64,000 bases of DNA from assembly GCA_910577115.1 (NCBI GenBank), contig CAJTMC010000003.1:62001-126000 (forward strand). Reading direction: 5' to 3'. Below the pieces are notes generated by a model. That model saw nothing but the letters and a program-made list of their open reading frames with translations, had not been told where the DNA came from and ran no database searches. The position numbers were made by a program, and so were the translations under genes. Each line of letters starts with the position of its first letter. Position 1 is the stretch's first letter. Shown here in pieces: positions 50,037 to 58,037 of the stretch. The stretch comes from an uncultured Lachnospiraceae bacterium (lineage in GTDB: Bacteria; Bacillota; Clostridia; Lachnospirales; Lachnospiraceae).

Positions 50037-50900
50037 TTAAGCCTTTCCGACAGATCCGAAAAGTTCCATTTTTGTCTTAACCGTTGCCTTAATTGCCTCA
50101 CAGCCGGGAGCAAGAAGTTTACGGGGATCAAATCCCTTTCCTTCCAAGTCCTTTCCAGCCTCGATATACTTACGGGTTGCTTCCTGGAAAGAAAGCTGGC
50201 ACTCTGTATTCACGTTAATCTTTGCTACGCCAAGAGAGATTGCCTTCTTAATCATATCCTCAGGAATACCTGTGCCGCCATGAAGAACTAAAGGCATTAT
50301 ACCAGTCTTCTGCTGGATTGCATCCAGTGTCTCAAAGCTTAAGCCTGCCCAGTTTGCAGGATATTTTCCATGAATATTTCCGATACCTGCTGCCAGCATA
50401 TCAACGCCTAAATCAGCAATCTGCTTGCACTCTGCGGGATCTGCACACTCGCCCATTCCGACAACACCGTCTTCTTCACCGCCGATTGAGCCAACCTCAG
50501 CCTCGATTGACATTCCCATTGCATGCGCTACTGCTACAAGCTCTTTTGTCTTTTCAATGTTCTCTTCGATTGCATAGTGCGAACCGTCGAACATGATTGA
50601 TGTAAAGCCTGCCTTGATGCACTTATAGCATCCGTCATATGTTCCATGATCCAAATGAAGCGCTACCGGAACTGTGATACCGAGATCCTGATCCATCGCA
50701 CGAACCATCGCCGCAACTGTATTAAAGCCTGTCATGTATTTGCCTGCACCCTCTGACACACCGAGAATAACAGGGCTGTTTAACTCCTGAGCTGTCTGTA
50801 AAATAGACTTTGTCCACTCAAGATTGTTGATATTGAACTGACCTACCGCATAGTGACCTTCTTTTGCTTTTTTGAGCATTTCTGTTGCTGATACTAACAT
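50037..50900 (-). CDS. fba: Class II fructose-bisphosphate aldolase
   Basis: 287 residues from ATG 50900 (GGAGG 8 bases upstream). Zinc ligands are seen in HLDHGTYD, in EAEVG and in LHGGTGIPEDM (His); the phosphate-binding MFDGSHY segment is also clear. It splits fructose-1,6-bisphosphate to DHAP and glyceraldehyde-3-phosphate in glycolysis and runs backwards for gluconeogenesis. Single gene with a near-consensus promoter (50974-51002), as expected for high expression. Confidence 0.96.
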   Translation of the reverse strand: MLVSATEMLKKAKEGHYAVGQFNINNLEWTKSILQTAQELNSPVILGVSEGAGKYMTGFNTVAAMVRAMDQDLGITVPVALHLDHGTYDGCYKCIKAGFTSIMFDGSHYAIEENIEKTKELVAVAHAMGMSIEAEVGSIGGEEDGVVGMGECADPAECKQIADLGVDMLAAGIGNIHGKYPANWAGLSFETLDAIQQKTGIMPLVLHGGTGIPEDMIKKAISLGVAKINVNTECQLSFQEATRKYIEAGKDLEGKGFDPRKLLAPGCEAIKATVKTKMELFGSVGKA

Positions 50901-50973
50901 AATACGAACCTCCAATACCTAATTTTTGTTTATTGAATTTTTCATGTGCACATTCGATAATGCCACTGTCTTT

Positions 50974-51002
50974 AGTATAGCTCTAATGGGCAAAAATGTC
51001 AA
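50974..51002 (-). promoter_or_regulatory. Promoter of fba
   Basis: On the minus strand a consensus TTGACA (50997-51002) and TATACT (50974-50979) are exactly 17 bases apart, 75 bases before the start codon. Confidence 0.85.
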
Positions 51003-51212
51003 TTTTTTAACAGGTTGTTTCCTTAAATTCTTTTTCCCTACACCTTACCTTTTCGATAATACAACTGTGCCGCTTTTTTCCATGGTTTATTTCAACAAGC
51101 AGGATTTCTCCAAAATGGACAACTGTAAAAGGCAGCAAGCATCTCAAGTGTCATGGACTTTCCGAAACGCCGCGGTTATTCCGGCTGTTCTTTGTATTAT
51201 TCTCGCAATATG

Positions 51213-51241
51213 TGGAATATTATAAAAAAATATGCTATAAT
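51213..51241 (+). promoter_or_regulatory. Weak promoter candidate of thrH
   Basis: TATAAT (51236-51241) with TGGAAT (51213-51218) 17 bases upstream; the -10 is consensus, the -35 poor. About 60 bases before the start codon. Confidence 0.4.
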
Positions 51242-51302
51242 AAACTTCGTCAAAAAACATTGATCATATTGACGCAGATAGAAACAGTAGGGAGGATTAT
51301 AA

Positions 51303-51905
51303 ATGTACATAACATGCTTAGACCTAGAGGGTGTATTAGTACCCGAAATCTGGATTGCATTCGCGCAAGCAAGCGGTATCCCCGCGCTGAAAAAAACGAC
51401 ACGCGACGAGCCGGACTACGACAAGCTCATGACATGGCGTCTCGGCGTGCTCAAGGAACATGGCCTTGGACTAAAAGAAATTCAGGAAACCATCGCAAAA
51501 ATTGACCCAATCCCCGGAGCCAAAGAGTTTCTGGACGAGCTGCGCTCTATTACACAGGTCATTATTATCAGTGATACCTTTTCACAATTTGCCACACCGC
51601 TTATGAAAAAACTCGGCTGGCCCACAATTTTCTGCAACTCACTTGAAGTAGCGCCAAGCGGAGAAATCACAGGCTTCAAGATGCGCTGTGAGCATTCAAA
51701 GCTCACGACTGTAAAAGCTTTGCAGTCCATCGGCTACGAAACCATCGCAAGCGGCGACAGCTACAATGATTTGGCAATGATTCAGGCGAGCAAAGCCGGC
51801 TTTTTATTTAAAAGTACCGACAAAATCAAGGCGGACAATCCCGAACTGCCTGCATTTGAAACATACGATGAACTGATGACAGCAATCAAAAAAGCTATGG
51901 ATTAA
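51303..51905 (+). CDS. thrH: ThrH-type HAD phosphatase (phosphoserine phosphatase / homoserine kinase-like)
   Basis: 200 residues. HAD motifs: CLDLEGVLVPE (residues 5-15, nucleophile and general-acid Asp/Glu variant typical of ThrH), IISDTF (motif II), HSKLTTV (motif III Lys) and GDSYNDLAM (motif IV). ThrH in Pseudomonas dephosphorylates phosphoserine and can move phosphate to homoserine. Here it may serve serine synthesis. Behind GGGAGG. Convergent with the sugar-transporter operon, sharing a terminator. Confidence 0.9.
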   Translation: MYITCLDLEGVLVPEIWIAFAQASGIPALKKTTRDEPDYDKLMTWRLGVLKEHGLGLKEIQETIAKIDPIPGAKEFLDELRSITQVIIISDTFSQFATPLMKKLGWPTIFCNSLEVAPSGEITGFKMRCEHSKLTTVKALQSIGYETIASGDSYNDLAMIQASKAGFLFKSTDKIKADNPELPAFETYDELMTAIKKAMD

Positions 51906-51918
51906 TCCCATAGCTTTT
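51890..51918. terminator. Bidirectional terminator shared by thrH and the sugar operon
   Basis: AAAAGCTATGG (51890-51900) and CCATAGCTTTT (51908-51918) form an 11-bp stem that overlaps the ends of both convergent coding regions. Confidence 0.8.
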
Positions 51919-52963
51919 AATATGTCCGATTCTCAAGCAGCATTTCTATATCCATTTTATAATCAAAATACGTCTCTTCCACATACTGTACCTTCTCAAC
52001 CGCTTCACCGCGCTCAAGCTTTTGAATAATTTCTTCCACCAAAGGCGCCGTAATCGGATTGCATTCAAAATCTGCCGCAATCTCTCCCTTCTGCACCAAC
52101 AGCAGCGCATCGCGCACCGCATCAAACGAAATAATCATAATATCCCCGTTTCTGCCAAGCCTCAACCTTGCTTCCTTAATTGCTTCAATCGCGCCGAATG
52201 CCATATTGTCATTTTCGCTAATCACCACATCAATGTCGTCGTAAGTGTCAAGAAAATACTCCATCACCTCATATGCCTTTGCCTGCGTGAAGTCCCCTGA
52301 CTGGTATTCCAGCATATTCCAGTTCGGATGCTTTTCCATAACCTCCGCAAAACCAAGTGTTCTTCCAAGCTGGGCAGTTGATCCAAGTGTTCCCTGCAGC
52401 GTTACAATGTTGATGTCCGTATTCTCCCTGCCGCGCAATTCCAAATTTTTTGCAAGCCACTCACCGGCATTTCTGCCCTCCTGCATAAAATCGCTCCCTA
52501 CCCGGCATATATACAGGCTTTCATCTTCCACCAAAACATTTCTGTCTGCAATAATCACCGGAATATTGGCGTCCTTCGCCTCCTTCAACACCGCGTCCCA
52601 GCCGGTCTCCACAATCGGGTCAAGCACAATATAATCAACACCCTTTAAAATAAACTTCCGAAGCGCCTTCACCTGGTTTTCCTGTTTCTGCTGTCCGTCC
52701 TCAAAAATAAGATAATATCCCTTTTCTTCCGTAAAGGTATTTAAATATGCCTCTGTATTGGTCGTACGCCAGTCTGATTCCGAACCAACCTGCGAAATCC
52801 CAATCACAATGTCGCCCTCGTCCGGCTCGCTGCTCTCCATCTCCTCCTGCGGCACCACATCACCGCCTGTCCCGCTTCCGCATCCGGCAAGCAAAAGCAC
52901 AAAGCAAAAAATAAAAATAGCTGTGAACGATTTTTTCCCTGTCCTCTTTCTTATGCCCGCCAC
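51917..52963 (-). CDS. Second sugar-binding lipoprotein of the YtfQ-type operon
   Basis: 348 residues, lipobox LAGC at about 25-28. The mature part is a LacI/periplasmic-binding fold close to YtfQ (GISQVGSESDWRTTNTEAY, PVIIADRN, ECNPITAPLVEE), with about the same layout as the product of 56746-57855. Start is odd: the only standard candidate is GTG 52963, which lies inside the AGGAGGTGG ribosome site. Eight bases further an ATA follows at ideal spacing, so a non-standard start is possible. A 13-bp hairpin separates it from yjfF, so it is probably expressed at a different level. Confidence 0.88.
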   Translation of the reverse strand: MAGIRKRTGKKSFTAIFIFCFVLLLAGCGSGTGGDVVPQEEMESSEPDEGDIVIGISQVGSESDWRTTNTEAYLNTFTEEKGYYLIFEDGQQKQENQVKALRKFILKGVDYIVLDPIVETGWDAVLKEAKDANIPVIIADRNVLVEDESLYICRVGSDFMQEGRNAGEWLAKNLELRGRENTDINIVTLQGTLGSTAQLGRTLGFAEVMEKHPNWNMLEYQSGDFTQAKAYEVMEYFLDTYDDIDVVISENDNMAFGAIEAIKEARLRLGRNGDIMIISFDAVRDALLLVQKGEIAADFECNPITAPLVEEIIQKLERGEAVEKVQYVEETYFDYKMDIEMLLENRTY

Positions 52964-52980
52964 CTCCTGTCGCTAAAATT

Positions 52981-53015
52981 ACCCCTGTCTTTTGCACTGT
53001 GAAAAAGACAGGGGT
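52981..53015 (-). promoter_or_regulatory. Strong hairpin between yjfF and the second binding-protein gene
   Basis: ACCCCTGTCTTTT (52981-52993) and AAAAGACAGGGGT (53003-53015) form a perfect 13-bp stem. The minus-strand tail is AATTTTAG, a weak T-run, so it may be a leaky terminator or a processing/stability hairpin. Confidence 0.65.
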
Positions 53016-53024
53016 AAAAGGTAA

Positions 53025-54044
53025 TTATGCTTTCTTACTTTCCTTAATTTTGGCAAATATCGCCTGCAGAAGAATAAAGAAACATAACAGAATCGCCGTA
53101 ATAATATTCGCCCACGAGCTTACCAGCTTACCATTTGACTTAACTAAAGTTGAAATGGTTCCGTTGATAAACACGCCGACAAGGGAACCGAGCACATTTC
53201 CCACACCGCCGGTCAGAAGCGTTCCGCCGATAACGGAAGAAGAAATTGCGTCCATTTCCAATCCTGTTGCCTGCGTTGTCGTGCCGCACATCGTGTTTAA
53301 GCAATAGCAGATACCGCCAATCGATGTTAAAAGACTGCAGAGCGTATATGTAAGCAGCTTTGTCTTGCGGACATTCAGTCCCATTAAAGTAGCGGATACC
53401 TGATTGCCTCCCACTGCATAGATGCTTCTTCCAAATTTGGTATATTTGAGCATCAGGAAAACGACTACGACTACCAAAAGCGCAACAACAACCGTAGGCC
53501 GGATAAACGGAACCTGATAAATCCCCTTCTTGTTCGTGTATCCGCCAAATGGAATGTTAATCTTCATATTTGAGATTGCAGTAAAGAGTTTATCCGAAAC
53601 GATGCTCACCTGATCTTTACAGATTACCGCCGTCATACCTCGTGCAAAGAACATGCCCGCCATCGTAACGATAAACGGCTGAATCTCCAAATAAGCCACG
53701 CAATATCCCTGAACCATTCCAAATACAATACCAATAAGCAGCACAAGAATCATCAGCACAGGGCTGCCCATTCCCCAGCGTTCCATACCGACTGCCAAAA
53801 ACATACAGTCCATAGCAATCAGGGAACCTACGGAAATATCAATACCGCCTGTCAGCATAACACAGGTCATACCGCTTGCAACGGCAATCAGTCCCGCATT
53901 GTTAATCAGTACGTTTAAAAACGTCTGAAGATGCGTAAATCCCTTATCCGCATAAATAATGCAGCCACCCAGATACATGACAACAAACAAGATGATTGTA
54001 ATCGCCAATAAAATATTATTGCCTCCAAGCTTTAACTTTTTCAT
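53025..54044 (-). CDS. yjfF: Sugar ABC transporter permease, YjfF-like
   Basis: 339 residues, 8-10 predicted helices, BPD_transp_2 (RbsC/AraH) family. Typical motifs: GMTCVMLTGGIDISVGS near the N-third and GMFFARGMTAVI. It pairs with the other permease to form the membrane channel of a galactofuranose/ribose-type importer. It starts 2 bases after the ytfT-like stop. Confidence 0.92.
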   Translation of the reverse strand: MKKLKLGGNNILLAITIILFVVMYLGGCIIYADKGFTHLQTFLNVLINNAGLIAVASGMTCVMLTGGIDISVGSLIAMDCMFLAVGMERWGMGSPVLMILVLLIGIVFGMVQGYCVAYLEIQPFIVTMAGMFFARGMTAVICKDQVSIVSDKLFTAISNMKINIPFGGYTNKKGIYQVPFIRPTVVVALLVVVVVFLMLKYTKFGRSIYAVGGNQVSATLMGLNVRKTKLLTYTLCSLLTSIGGICYCLNTMCGTTTQATGLEMDAISSSVIGGTLLTGGVGNVLGSLVGVFINGTISTLVKSNGKLVSSWANIITAILLCFFILLQAIFAKIKESKKA

Positions 54045-54046
54045 CT

Positions 54047-55108
54047 TTATGCCACCTCCTTTGCCACCGCCCTTTTCGCGGACATCTTTTTGAAGTAATC
54101 CTTTACAGGCTGTGACTGGATAACTACGATCAGGATAACTACGATTGCCTTAAACACCGGAGCCTGTGCGGAAGAAACGCCCAAAGCATACAATGTTGTG
54201 GTAATCGCCTGAATCGTGTACGCACCGATAATTGATCCTGCAAGGTTGAACTTACCGCCTCCAAGGCTGTTACCGCCCAATGCCACTGCAAGAATGGCAT
54301 CCAATTCCATATTCAGACCGATGTTATTTGTATCCGCAGAGTAAATTCTGCAAGTTGCAACCAAACCGGCAATACCTGCGCACAGACCGCAGATTACATA
54401 ACATAACAGAATAATCTTTGCGGAATTAAAACCGGAAATTCTTGAAGCCCTTTTATTAATACCGACACTTTGGATATAAGTTCCAAGCGCTGTCGATTTT
54501 AATACAACCGATGCAATAGCAACACAAACTGCCGCAATAATAATCGGTGTCGGAATAATACCGCAATATGCGCCGAAAAACTGGAAAGAAGGAACACGCA
54601 CATATACGATATTGCTGTTGCACAGCAGAAGTCCGATCGCTCTGCCCGCCGACCATAGAATCAGCGTTGCGACCATTGGCTGGATATTCATATAAGCTAC
54701 TAAAAATCCGTTAAACAGACCGCAGACACATGCGATTGCAATACCTGCAAGCATACCTACCCAAAGGGGCACCGCATAATTGCTTACATTCGTCACGCCG
54801 TAGCCTGCCAGCAGCATACAGCACAGACCACCAGACAAACTCATTACGGAACCTACGGAAATATCCGTACCTGCGGAAGCAGACACTACAAGCGTCATAC
54901 CAATCGCCAGAATTGCAACTTCACTGCCACGGTTTAAGATATCAATCAAACGTCCGTATAAAATACCGTTATTAATACTGATTGAGAAAAACCCAAACGG
55001 AGCATTCCCGCTTGCAATATCATAAATCACATTGATCATCATTACGAGAAGCATACTGAAAATTGGCAGGAACAGCTTCATTTTTGTTATTTTTTTCACT
55101 TTATCCAT
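54047..55108 (-). CDS. ytfT: Sugar ABC transporter permease, YtfT-like
   Basis: 353 residues, BPD_transp_2 family, with SASAGTDISVGSVMSLSGG and LWSAGRAIGLLLCN, and a second copy of the fold motifs near DAILAVALGGNSLGGGKF. It is the partner of the YjfF-like permease. Its start overlaps the ATPase stop by a base, and GGAGGTG lies just upstream. Two different permeases, rather than a homodimer, is the YtfT/YjfF arrangement. Confidence 0.92.
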   Translation of the reverse strand: MDKVKKITKMKLFLPIFSMLLVMMINVIYDIASGNAPFGFFSISINNGILYGRLIDILNRGSEVAILAIGMTLVVSASAGTDISVGSVMSLSGGLCCMLLAGYGVTNVSNYAVPLWVGMLAGIAIACVCGLFNGFLVAYMNIQPMVATLILWSAGRAIGLLLCNSNIVYVRVPSFQFFGAYCGIIPTPIIIAAVCVAIASVVLKSTALGTYIQSVGINKRASRISGFNSAKIILLCYVICGLCAGIAGLVATCRIYSADTNNIGLNMELDAILAVALGGNSLGGGKFNLAGSIIGAYTIQAITTTLYALGVSSAQAPVFKAIVVILIVVIQSQPVKDYFKKMSAKRAVAKEVA

Positions 55109-56625
55109 TATTTTCCACCTCCCGCAATTGCCTTCATAACACCTTCCTGAGTCAGATCATCGCCGCTGATTTCTCCGACCTTGGCGCCATCTCTGAGCAC
55201 TGCCATACGGTTGCAGGTTCGAAGCATCTCTTCAATCTCCGAAGAAATAAACATAACGCTCTTCCCTTCGTCCGCAAGCTTGAGCACCAGTTTCTGAATC
55301 TCTGTCTTGGTTCCGATATCAATACCGCGGGTTGGTTCGTCTAAAATCAGGAAATCCGGATCGGTTGCAAGCCACCTTGCCAAAATCGCCTTCTGCTGGT
55401 TTCCGCCGGAAAGCTGCTTGATTAAGGTTTCCCTGCTTGCTGTCTTTATTTGTAACATTTCAATAAATTTATCTGCGATTTCAATCTGCTTTGCCATTGG
55501 AATCTTCTTGAAAATACCCTGTTTTGCCTGCATGGCAAGAATAATGTTTTCGCGCACTGACAAATCTCCGATAATCCCTTCTGCTTTTCTGTCGTCCGGC
55601 AGAAGTCCCATACCAAGATTCATGGCATCAATCGGATTCTTGATCGTCACTTCCTTCTCTTTTACCTTTAAAGTACCTGTCTGAGCCCTGTCTGCACCAT
55701 AAATCGCACGCGCCAGTTCGCTTCGTCCGCTTCCCAGAAGTCCGGTCAGTCCGATGACTTCCCCTTTATGGATCTCCAAATCAAACGGTTTAATCGTTCC
55801 GGCATGGCTAAGTCCCTTTGCATCAATGACAAGGGGTTCCTTCGACTTGTCACCGCTGCCCTCCTGCTTGATGCTGGCAAGATCGTCAAAGTCCTTACCC
55901 ATCATGGCTGCAACCAGCTTCACGCGCGGCAGCTCATCAATGCTGTATTCCCCTACCAGCGTGCCGTTTCTAAGAACGGTGATGCCGTCACAGATCTCAT
56001 AAACCTGCTCCAAAAAGTGTGTTACAAACATGATGCCAACGCCCTTCTCGCGAAGTCTTCTCATCATTACGAAAAGCTTTGCCACCTCATTATCGTCCAG
56101 TGAAGAGGTCGGTTCATCCAAAATCAGAACCTTGCAATCCATATCCACCGCACGCGCAATTGCGATCATCTGCTGCAGCGCCAGTGAATATTCTTCCAGA
56201 TTCTGCGTTACATCAACGTCCAAATCCAGATCTTTCATCAGCTTTGCCGCCATTTCGTTCATTTTCCTTCTGTTTACCGTATGGAATTTTGTCATAGGCT
56301 CCCTGCCGATAAACAGATTCTCTGCGACAGAAAGATTCGGACACAGGTTTACTTCCTGATACACCGTTGAAATTCCTTTGCGTTGGGCATCTAAGGTATC
56401 CCTGTTCACAATCGGGCCATCAATGCCGTCCAAATAGATTTCTCCGGCCTCAAACTTATTTACCCCGGTAAGACATTTAATCAGTGTGGATTTTCCGGCG
56501 CCGTTTTCCCCCATAAGCGCGCGAATCTCGCCTTTTCTCAGATTGAAATCCACATTTTCCAACGCTTTTACACCGGGGAAGGTCATACAGATTCCTTTTG
56601 CACTTAAAACAATATTATTTTCCAT
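55108..56625 (-). CDS. ytfR: Sugar ABC transporter duplicated ATPase, YtfR-like
   Basis: 505 residues from ATG 56625 (AAGGAG, 8 bases). Two ABC domains in tandem, as in RbsA/MglA/YtfR. The first has GENGAGKST, a YSLALQQM signature (degenerate) and LILDEPTSSLD. The second has GLLGSGRSE (degenerate Walker A), LSGGNQQKA and FLILDEPTRGID. It powers sugar uptake through the two permeases. It is separated from the binding-protein gene upstream by a 12-bp hairpin. Confidence 0.95.
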   Translation of the reverse strand: MENNIVLSAKGICMTFPGVKALENVDFNLRKGEIRALMGENGAGKSTLIKCLTGVNKFEAGEIYLDGIDGPIVNRDTLDAQRKGISTVYQEVNLCPNLSVAENLFIGREPMTKFHTVNRRKMNEMAAKLMKDLDLDVDVTQNLEEYSLALQQMIAIARAVDMDCKVLILDEPTSSLDDNEVAKLFVMMRRLREKGVGIMFVTHFLEQVYEICDGITVLRNGTLVGEYSIDELPRVKLVAAMMGKDFDDLASIKQEGSGDKSKEPLVIDAKGLSHAGTIKPFDLEIHKGEVIGLTGLLGSGRSELARAIYGADRAQTGTLKVKEKEVTIKNPIDAMNLGMGLLPDDRKAEGIIGDLSVRENIILAMQAKQGIFKKIPMAKQIEIADKFIEMLQIKTASRETLIKQLSGGNQQKAILARWLATDPDFLILDEPTRGIDIGTKTEIQKLVLKLADEGKSVMFISSEIEEMLRTCNRMAVLRDGAKVGEISGDDLTQEGVMKAIAGGGK

Positions 56626-56677
56626 AAAGACATCTCCTTCCAGAGTTTTTCTTCCCGGGTATGAATTTTTGTAAAAT

Positions 56678-56722
56678 ATGAGGGGAGAATACCCCATCCC
56701 TCTCGGGATTTTCTCCCCTCAT
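56678..56722 (-). promoter_or_regulatory. Hairpin between binding-protein and ATPase genes
   Basis: ATGAGGGGAGAA (56678-56689) and TTCTCCCCTCAT (56711-56722) form a perfect 12-bp stem with a 21-base loop. There is no strong T-run (ATTTTAC on the minus strand). Such a hairpin stabilises or partly terminates the binding-protein mRNA, so that the binding protein is made in excess over the membrane parts. Confidence 0.75.
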
Positions 56723-56745
56723 CCTATTATTTTTTAAACTTAATC

Positions 56746-57855
56746 TTAGTAAGCACGACCATCCAATACTTCCTGGCTCATTGTTACTGCATAATCGCTT
56801 GTGATACCAGGCGCTACGAATGCTTCGTCTTCAACGAGTGTCCATGCGTCAACTGTTTCGCCTGCCTCAAGCTTCTTGATAACGCCTTCTGCGAAACCAG
56901 CCTGAAGAGGGTTACACTCTACGTTACATGTAATCTTTCCGTCTAATGTGTACTGAAGTCCGTCGTGTGTAGCGTCGAATGAGATAATGATTACATCGCC
57001 GTCAACACCGTATGTAATTCCTGCTGCATCCATTGCGTCCATTGCGCCGTATGCTTCGTTATCGTTCTGGCATACAACTACGTTGAAATCGCTGTAAGAC
57101 TTAATGAATGACTCCATAACTTCCTGACCGCCTGCCTGTGTGAAATCACCGGACTGAGAATCAAGAACCGTCCAATTCGAGTTCTGCGCAACGATATTGT
57201 TAAATCCTTCTGTACGTCCAAGTGTTGCAGATGCTCCAACAGATCCTTCAATTACAAGAATGTTTGCATCTTCGCCGTTTAAGTACTCAGCAAGCCAGTT
57301 ACCTGCTGCCTCGCCCTCTGCAACCATGTCGCAGCCAAGCGCTGTTGTATACAGAGAAGGATCAGCATCTACTGCACGGTCTACGATCAGAACCGGAATG
57401 CCTGCGTCCTGAGCTTCCTGAAGAACGGTATCCCATCCTGCTGACTGGATCGGAGCGATACAGATATAATCTAATTCCTGCTCGATAAATCCACGAACTG
57501 TCTCAATCTGAACTGCATGATCGTTGTCACAGTCTACAAATGATAACTCATATCCGTTTTCTGCGCTGAACGTATCCTGATAGTTCTTTGTGTTTGCTGC
57601 ACGCCAGTCTGACTCATGTCCAACCTGTGCAAAACCAACTGTAATTACCTCACCGCTTGCTGCAGGCTCTGCTGTCTGTGTCTCAGCGGGTACCTCTGCA
57701 GGTGTTGTCTCTGCAGGCGCTGCCTGTGTTTCAGCCGGAGCTGCAGGTGTTGTCTCTGCAGGCGCTGCTGTGGGCTCTGATGAATTGCCGCATCCTGCAA
57801 GCATAGTTGCTGTCATTGCTACGCACATCAGTGCGCCAACCAATTTCTTTTTCAT
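56746..57855 (-). CDS. ytfQ: Sugar-binding lipoprotein, YtfQ-like
   Basis: 369 residues. Signal peptide with lipobox LAGC (about 19-22). A long low-complexity linker of Pro/Ala/Glu/Thr repeats (AETTPAAPAETQ-type, about residues 28-70) forms a flexible stalk. The binding-protein fold begins VGFAQVGHESDWRAANT and contains PVLIVDRAVD, GSVGASATLGRTEGF and VVCQNDNEAYGAMDA. This fits the galactofuranose-binding YtfQ group, though other furanoses or pentoses are possible. First gene of the transporter part; the start follows GGAGGGAA. Confidence 0.93.
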   Translation of the reverse strand: MKKKLVGALMCVAMTATMLAGCGNSSEPTAAPAETTPAAPAETQAAPAETTPAEVPAETQTAEPAASGEVITVGFAQVGHESDWRAANTKNYQDTFSAENGYELSFVDCDNDHAVQIETVRGFIEQELDYICIAPIQSAGWDTVLQEAQDAGIPVLIVDRAVDADPSLYTTALGCDMVAEGEAAGNWLAEYLNGEDANILVIEGSVGASATLGRTEGFNNIVAQNSNWTVLDSQSGDFTQAGGQEVMESFIKSYSDFNVVVCQNDNEAYGAMDAMDAAGITYGVDGDVIIISFDATHDGLQYTLDGKITCNVECNPLQAGFAEGVIKKLEAGETVDAWTLVEDEAFVAPGITSDYAVTMSQEVLDGRAY

Positions 57856-57889
57856 AAATAAATTCCCTCCATTAAATAAAAAATTATTC

Positions 57890-57921
57890 CGTAACCGATT
57901 TTCGATTACGAAATAATTATA
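57890..57921 (-). promoter_or_regulatory. Promoter/leader region of the sugar transporter genes
   Basis: On the minus strand TATAAT (57916-57921) is followed, within the leader, by the inverted repeat CGTAATCGA/TCGGTTACG (57902-57910/57890-57898, 8 of 9 paired). The -35 region is poor, as expected for a promoter that needs an activator such as the adjacent AraC-type response regulator. Confidence 0.4.
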
Positions 57922-58037
57922 ACTTATAATTTGCTTTATGTATACGGTAAATTTAAGAAATTTGTATATTTTTTTATCTTTATTTCATAATTCACCCCTG
58001 TTTTTGGTTAAAATGTTCAATTTTTTACGGAAAAAGG

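Larger units (their letters stand above)
50901..51302. other. 402-base divergent region between fba and thrH
   Basis: Contains the strong fba promoter (50974-51002) and a weak thrH promoter (51213-51241). The middle 200 bases are non-coding in any sensible frame and show no strong hairpin. Confidence 0.5.
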
